The translations under genes were made by a program, and so were the position numbers. From assembly GCA_017561835.1 (NCBI GenBank), contig JAFZBJ010000025.1, positions 1 through 48,498 of the forward strand: 48,498 bases of DNA, read 5' to 3'. The number at the start of each line of letters is the position of its first letter. Position 1 is the first letter of the stretch. Below the pieces are notes generated by a model. It did not search any database. It worked only from the letters and a program-made list of their open reading frames with translations, and was not told where the DNA came from. This document shows, piece by piece, positions 44,649 to 48,498 of the stretch. This stretch comes from Candidatus Saccharimonadota bacterium. GTDB taxonomy: Bacteria; Patescibacteriota; Saccharimonadia; Saccharimonadales; Saccharimonadaceae.

Positions 44649-46052
44649 TTCTTGTGGAGTTTTAAATACGCAGCGAACAGCAAATCCGGAGCCAATAGCC
44701 GCCGTAGCGTTTGGATGAACTTCGTTGACAGAGTCAAATGTAGCAATCAATGCATAGGCCTGCGAGCTTGCAGCTGCACGAGATGACCAATAAGCCGCCG
44801 TGGTTGGCGTGGTGGTCCAGTCATGCGTGCCGTCAACTTGCCTAGCGTAGTTAAACCAAAGTGGCGTGGCAGTAAGCGTAGTTTCTAGCCCAGATTGCGC
44901 CGTAGTTGGGAAATTATATGTCGCAGCTAGAGTATTGAAGCTGTAATCCTCTTGCGTGTTGAGATTAGAGTTGGATGTTGGGAGGCGCCAACCGGCCGGA
45001 CAGATCGATTCTTCAGCGTCTTCGTCGGCGCTAAGTCCATCACCGGAGCCTGCAGTAGCGGCATACCAGGAATAATACGAGCCAATGTGATAATGGAGGT
45101 CATCACTCTTGTGGTCTAGGCTGGACGCGTCAACCGCGGTATCTGTACCATTCGGGAAATAGAGCTCGCCGCCATCTTTGAAGTAGGCAGTGGTGTTGCT
45201 TTGGCCCCAGTTTGTGGTATCCGTAACAGCAGTAATAGTCTTCGTGGTTTGGACATCAGAAGTAGCCGGATCCAGCTCGGTGCCTTCAGCCGAAAGCGTG
45301 AAGTCGAGGTTCTGCGTCATCCAGACTTTGCCATCGGCGAGCTTTGATACGAAGTAGCCTTTTTCGTCGCGCTTATCATAAAGCATATACTGCGTGCCTG
45401 TAGTCATACTAGCGATTACGTCACTATCAACATCTTGGAGATAGTCGATACTATCAATCGTAGACGGGACACGGTTGGCAATAGCTACGATCCTAATAGT
45501 TCTTTCATAGGAACCAGATGGTTGGGAAATATCTACGTTAGAACAAAAGGCAATCGATGCGCCACTGCCGAGGGTTGAAGCATTACTATAGGCGAGAATG
45601 TGGCCATTTCGAATTGGAGCGACCCCATCGCTCTCTGAGTAGCCATTTAATGATTTCTGATCACCATACAAATAAATACCCCAAGAATTCCTAGGAACCT
45701 GACCAGTATTTTCAACAGCCTGCGTTATAGAAGGAATCGTGTAGTCTGGATTAGATTTATTAACAAGATCGGTACCATCTACAACCATGTAAGCAGTGAA
45801 GCCGGTGCTGTTATTGGTGACAACCATTATACCGGTACCGGTGCCATTAGTAGTACTAGAATTACCACTCGGGTCAAACCCGGTATAGTGCATATTGAAT
45901 CCAGAGCCGTAAACCGTCAGTTGCATAGTTGGCTCAACTTTAATATTTAGCCTAGTGATGGCCGAAGTATCAGATTGAGAAAGCGAGCCAATAGCGCACG
46001 CAACAATAAGCGAGGCAAGTATGACCATAGGTAAGCGAAAATGCTTAAACAT
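44646..46052 (-). CDS. Third FISUMP-domain surface protein
   Basis: The 468-residue protein has an N-terminal hydrophobic signal (about 7-25), a beta domain like that of its two paralogues (KVEPTMQLTVYGSGF, FTAYMVVDG), and one FISUMP domain (KVWMTQNLDFTLS ... CPAGWRLPT ... AAYWSSRAA ... GFAVRCVF). It has no InlB-type repeats. It is the smallest of the three and may show the basic layout from which the larger ones grew. ATG 46052 lies six bases after TGG-TATAAT. It is separated from the polysaccharide genes upstream by about 30 bases. Confidence 0.87.
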   Translation of the reverse strand: MFKHFRLPMVILASLIVACAIGSLSQSDTSAITRLNIKVEPTMQLTVYGSGFNMHYTGFDPSGNSSTTNGTGTGIMVVTNNSTGFTAYMVVDGTDLVNKSNPDYTIPSITQAVENTGQVPRNSWGIYLYGDQKSLNGYSESDGVAPIRNGHILAYSNASTLGSGASIAFCSNVDISQPSGSYERTIRIVAIANRVPSTIDSIDYLQDVDSDVIASMTTGTQYMLYDKRDEKGYFVSKLADGKVWMTQNLDFTLSAEGTELDPATSDVQTTKTITAVTDTTNWGQSNTTAYFKDGGELYFPNGTDTAVDASSLDHKSDDLHYHIGSYYSWYAATAGSGDGLSADEDAEESICPAGWRLPTSNSNLNTQEDYSFNTLAATYNFPTTAQSGLETTLTATPLWFNYARQVDGTHDWTTTPTTAAYWSSRAAASSQAYALIATFDSVNEVHPNATAAIGSGFAVRCVFKTPQE

Positions 46053-46067
46053 ACTTTCATTATACCA
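46053..46067 (-). promoter_or_regulatory. Extended -10, predicted leaderless start of the third FISUMP gene
   Basis: TGG-TATAAT (46059-46067) ends six bases before ATG 46052. Confidence 0.65.
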
Positions 46068-46085
46068 TAATGGTTGTGTTTTATG

Positions 46086-47471
46086 TTATTTTTTGAGTTT
46101 TTTTGGCTCTTGTTCAGACATTATCAGAACCAGTAGGGCTGGTGACAAATAAATCTGCAAAGCGTTCGGAAGCCCGGCAAAGAAACAAAGCGTCACGCCG
46201 TAGGCAATGAATAGTGCATAAAACAAGATTCTGGCTGGATTATTTTTGAAAGCCCTAACAATGAGGACGCACGCGATCAGGAAGAATGCAAAGCCTATTA
46301 GGCCGAGTTCAAGCAAGATGCTAAAGTATTCGTTTTGAACGATTTCCTTCGTGCTGCCAGTGTCACCGTGGTTGTAGAGCGCCATGCCTGCGCCACCTAG
46401 GCCAACACCGCGAATTGTCACGGCTTTGTTTTCCTGCCAGATTTTTCCGGCAGCCTTTGAAAGCATCAAACGAATCTCCGTGGATTCCGTGACGTAGCCG
46501 TCATAGTCCGATGTTTCGGGTGATGTCGATTCGTTTTCCGGCATTTCGTTTGAAGTAACATGAAAATCGATAATTCCAAGCGACAATTGGCTGACGACTT
46601 TATTGACGCCAGAAAGATAAGTATCGTTAGTGCGCGAAACGGCGGCGAAAATACCTTGCAAGTTTAGAGTGAACAAAAACGCGACAATCAACACCATTAG
46701 CGATTTTAATGGTGTAGCTTTTTTCTGCTTAATAATTTCAAAAATCAACATGAAAACTGTGGCTGCAGCAAATGCATAAATTGCGCCGCGCGAAAATGTC
46801 AAAAACAAAGTCGCGGCAAATAATCCAAGCAACAACGTATTTTTTAAGTTGCGTTTTTTAATGAACTCATAAAGCATATAAAGCGTTGGCGCAAGCAGTA
46901 GGTTGCCCATAAATTGCGGTTCGATCGAAAAACCGTTTGGGTGCGGAAAACCGAATGATTGCACGGTGCAACCACGGCAAAGTAAGGTCGCATCGCGGCC
47001 AACATTTAAAACATCTAGGATGCATTGCACAAAACACCAAACACAAATCACACACGACGAAATCAAAAAACTTTTAATGAGTTTTTCTTTATTAAAATCT
47101 TCTACAAAATATTTCGTTAAAAAGATGAGCGCAAAAATTGCAAAGAAAACTAACCACAAAATTCCTGCCGTCAAAATGCCGCGCGTTGGATTTAATGACC
47201 AAAAAATTGAAGCCGTTGCAAAAAGTGGTAGCCATGAAAATGCAAAGAACTTGCGGTCTGTGATGCCCGGATATTTTTTACCAAATTTGATTTTTGCGAA
47301 AAGTAAAACTGCGGCTAGCACGTCGAACAAGACTAACCAAATTAGCGGCAACGATAATTCAAAATTCATTGATTCGTTGGAACCAATTGCAATGATTGGA
47401 AAATACGAAAAGAACAAAACTGCTGGCAAAACGTAAATAAAATATTCGTAAATTTTAGCGAGTTTTTTCAT
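46086..47471 (-). CDS. O-antigen ligase/polymerase-like membrane protein (Wzy_C type)
   Basis: The 461-residue protein has about ten to twelve transmembrane helices with a large extracytoplasmic loop (about 275-365) before the last pair. LTFSRGAIYAF and a loop ending GVGLGGAG...HNEYF-like QNEYFSILLELGLIG match the Wzy_C/WaaL family that joins or polymerises surface glycans outside the membrane. The loop has the conserved H-rich context only partly, so ligase versus polymerase is undecided. ATG 47471 is preferred to the TTG just upstream; GGAG precedes it. It overlaps the GT4 gene end by 17 bases. Confidence 0.8.
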   Translation of the reverse strand: MKKLAKIYEYFIYVLPAVLFFSYFPIIAIGSNESMNFELSLPLIWLVLFDVLAAVLLFAKIKFGKKYPGITDRKFFAFSWLPLFATASIFWSLNPTRGILTAGILWLVFFAIFALIFLTKYFVEDFNKEKLIKSFLISSCVICVWCFVQCILDVLNVGRDATLLCRGCTVQSFGFPHPNGFSIEPQFMGNLLLAPTLYMLYEFIKKRNLKNTLLLGLFAATLFLTFSRGAIYAFAAATVFMLIFEIIKQKKATPLKSLMVLIVAFLFTLNLQGIFAAVSRTNDTYLSGVNKVVSQLSLGIIDFHVTSNEMPENESTSPETSDYDGYVTESTEIRLMLSKAAGKIWQENKAVTIRGVGLGGAGMALYNHGDTGSTKEIVQNEYFSILLELGLIGFAFFLIACVLIVRAFKNNPARILFYALFIAYGVTLCFFAGLPNALQIYLSPALLVLIMSEQEPKKLKK

Positions 47472-48498
47472 CAACGAACTCCGTTAATTCTTTATTAAAA
47501 CGTGCGACCGAAAACTTGTTGGCTGATGCGGAAATCTTTTGCGAATCAAATGACATTTTTTCGAGTTTTTCAATTGCTTCCGTTAGCGCACCAACATTTT
47601 GTTTATCAAACAAAACTCCATTTTCGCCATCTTTAATGTAGTCGAGGGAACCGCCCTCAGCAAAGGCAACTACCGGGCAGCCGGCAGCCAGGGCTTCAAC
47701 TGGCGCAATACCAAATGGCTCTAAACTAGGGAACAAGAACCCCTTCGCGTTCACAAGATGTTTTTTGATGTTTTCCCTGTCTGTTGGCGGTACAAATTTA
47801 ATGAGCGGTGAGCCGCCAGCTAACTTTACTAGGCGTTCGTGTTCTGGTCCTTCGCCGATTAATGTCAAAGGTTTTTTGAGTTTCAAACAGGCCTTAACGC
47901 AAAGATCCAAGCGCTTCCAGTTAACTTGGCGCGCAATAACGACGTATGGTTTTTCCAAATTTAAATCGGCAATTTCCTGGTCTAGTTTGGTTTTAAAATC
48001 TTCAACTTCAACTGGTGGATGAACCACAATCGCATCGCGTTGATAGTATTTTTCGATTTGCGCTTTGGCGTGTTCAGAAATTGTAATAAAATAATCCGGG
48101 CGCTGAGCCGCTTTAAAATCGGCTTTTCTTAAAGGCCTGACAAAAAGTTTGAAGAAAAATCTCACGATTGGGTTCAGAATTCCAAAGCCGGGATTTTTGA
48201 CGTAGTCGTCATACATTTGCCAATAATATTGCGTCGGCACGTGGCAGTAGCAAAAGTGAACTGCGTTGCCTTTTTTCACGGACTTGGCCTCGGCGCCAGT
48301 CACAGAAATAATGATGTCGTAATCGGACAAATCTAGATGATTAAAATAGCGTTGGCGAAGTGGGCCGAGGAATCGGCGCATTTTGGCAGGGAATATTTGC
48401 AGCCAGCCGGTACGTACATCGGCATCATTAAACCAATCAATTCCCTTTTTGCTATATTTTGAGGTATATATCGGCGCATCCGGATAGAGCTGATGGAC
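47455..48498 (-). CDS. GT4 glycosyltransferase, 5' end beyond the window
   Basis: The frame stays open to base 48498 (VHQLYPDAPIYTSKYSKKGI onwards), so the start lies outside; 347 residues are present. It has the GT-B fold of family 4: CYCHVPTQYYWQMY, YFITISEHAKAQIEKYY, VIARQVNWKRLDL, LIGEGPEHERL and the sugar-nucleotide-binding PSLEPFGIAPVEALAAGCPVVAFAEGG with its E-X7-E pair. It transfers a sugar, probably to a lipid-linked or surface glycan built with the adjoining Wzy-like protein. The gene is the upstream partner in that operon. Confidence 0.88.
   Translation of the reverse strand, partial: VHQLYPDAPIYTSKYSKKGIDWFNDADVRTGWLQIFPAKMRRFLGPLRQRYFNHLDLSDYDIIISVTGAEAKSVKKGNAVHFCYCHVPTQYYWQMYDDYVKNPGFGILNPIVRFFFKLFVRPLRKADFKAAQRPDYFITISEHAKAQIEKYYQRDAIVVHPPVEVEDFKTKLDQEIADLNLEKPYVVIARQVNWKRLDLCVKACLKLKKPLTLIGEGPEHERLVKLAGGSPLIKFVPPTDRENIKKHLVNAKGFLFPSLEPFGIAPVEALAAGCPVVAFAEGGSLDYIKDGENGVLFDKQNVGALTEAIEKLEKMSFDSQKISASANKFSVARFNKELTEFVDEKTR

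Overview
The window looks like a chromosomal segment of a Candidatus Saccharibacteria (TM7)-type member of the Patescibacteria/CPR. This is an inference, from the compact layout, the standard genetic code, the type IV pilus and ComEC genes, FISUMP/InlB-repeat surface proteins, an RNase J with a long Lys/Ala-rich leader, GT8/acyltransferase cassettes, and the absence of biosynthetic operons in this stretch. No rRNA, CRISPR array, transposase or integrase is visible. Nine tRNA genes are present: Gly-GCC, Cys-GCA, Leu-UAA, Ile-UAU, Arg-UCU, Arg-UCG, Arg-CCG, Ser-UGA and a CAU tRNA.

Layout. 1-700: end of a phage-like minus-strand unit (DUF5681-like protein) followed by a gene-free hairpin-rich stretch. 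695-7350: orphan genes, a TRIC-family channel, ligA, a membrane protein, and the htpX/lemA envelope stress pair. 7472-14706: tRNA-Gly, a CaCA exchanger with an EamA-type transporter, a Nudix hydrolase, tRNA-Cys with tRNA-tail repeats, then a YgjV-GT8-acyltransferase-GT8 operon that probably makes an envelope glycolipid. 14829-20642: tRNA-Leu, RNase J, then a PilX-like/minor pseudopilin cluster and an FtsB/DivIC-like protein. 20683-30327: tRNA-Ile(UAU), an HNH protein with a membrane anchor, AspRS, a CBS protein, a DsbA-like thioredoxin, a polysaccharide deacetylase, tRNA-Arg, a methyltransferase, a PilB/GspE ATPase and a 34-residue basic peptide. 30430-36745: two tRNA-Arg genes, a first FISUMP surface protein, comEC, a YebC/PmpR protein, a frameshifted small gene, tRNA-Ser, tRNA-Met and a pilin. 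36772-48498: a PH-domain membrane protein, ruvB, a 1327-residue surface protein, dnaK with a CIRCE-type operator array, a third FISUMP protein, an O-antigen-ligase-like protein and a GT4 glycosyltransferase cut by the window edge.

How it fits together. PilB, the pseudopilins, the PilX-like protein, the pilin and ComEC make up much of a type IV pilus/DNA uptake route. With three large secreted FISUMP proteins, several glycosyltransferases and a deacetylase, the segment reads as cell-surface and DNA-acquisition equipment plus DNA repair (LigA, RuvB) and proteostasis (HtpX, DnaK).

Two expression modes stand out. About sixteen genes have an extended -10 box (TGn-TATAAT) ending 6-7 bases before the start codon, which predicts leaderless mRNAs. 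A smaller set of short, mostly unrecognised genes has TTGACN-17-TATAAT promoters and strong AGGAGGT ribosome sites. The most unusual structural feature is a set of short palindromes with a C-GAA-G tip downstream of tRNA-Cys, tRNA-Met and tRNA-Arg(UCG); they carry extra copies of the host tRNA's own 3' end. Other oddities are Cys-free zinc-finger regions in both LigA and PilB, a tRNA-Gly with a predicted U19-A56 pair replacing G19-C56, and two likely homopolymer frameshifts.
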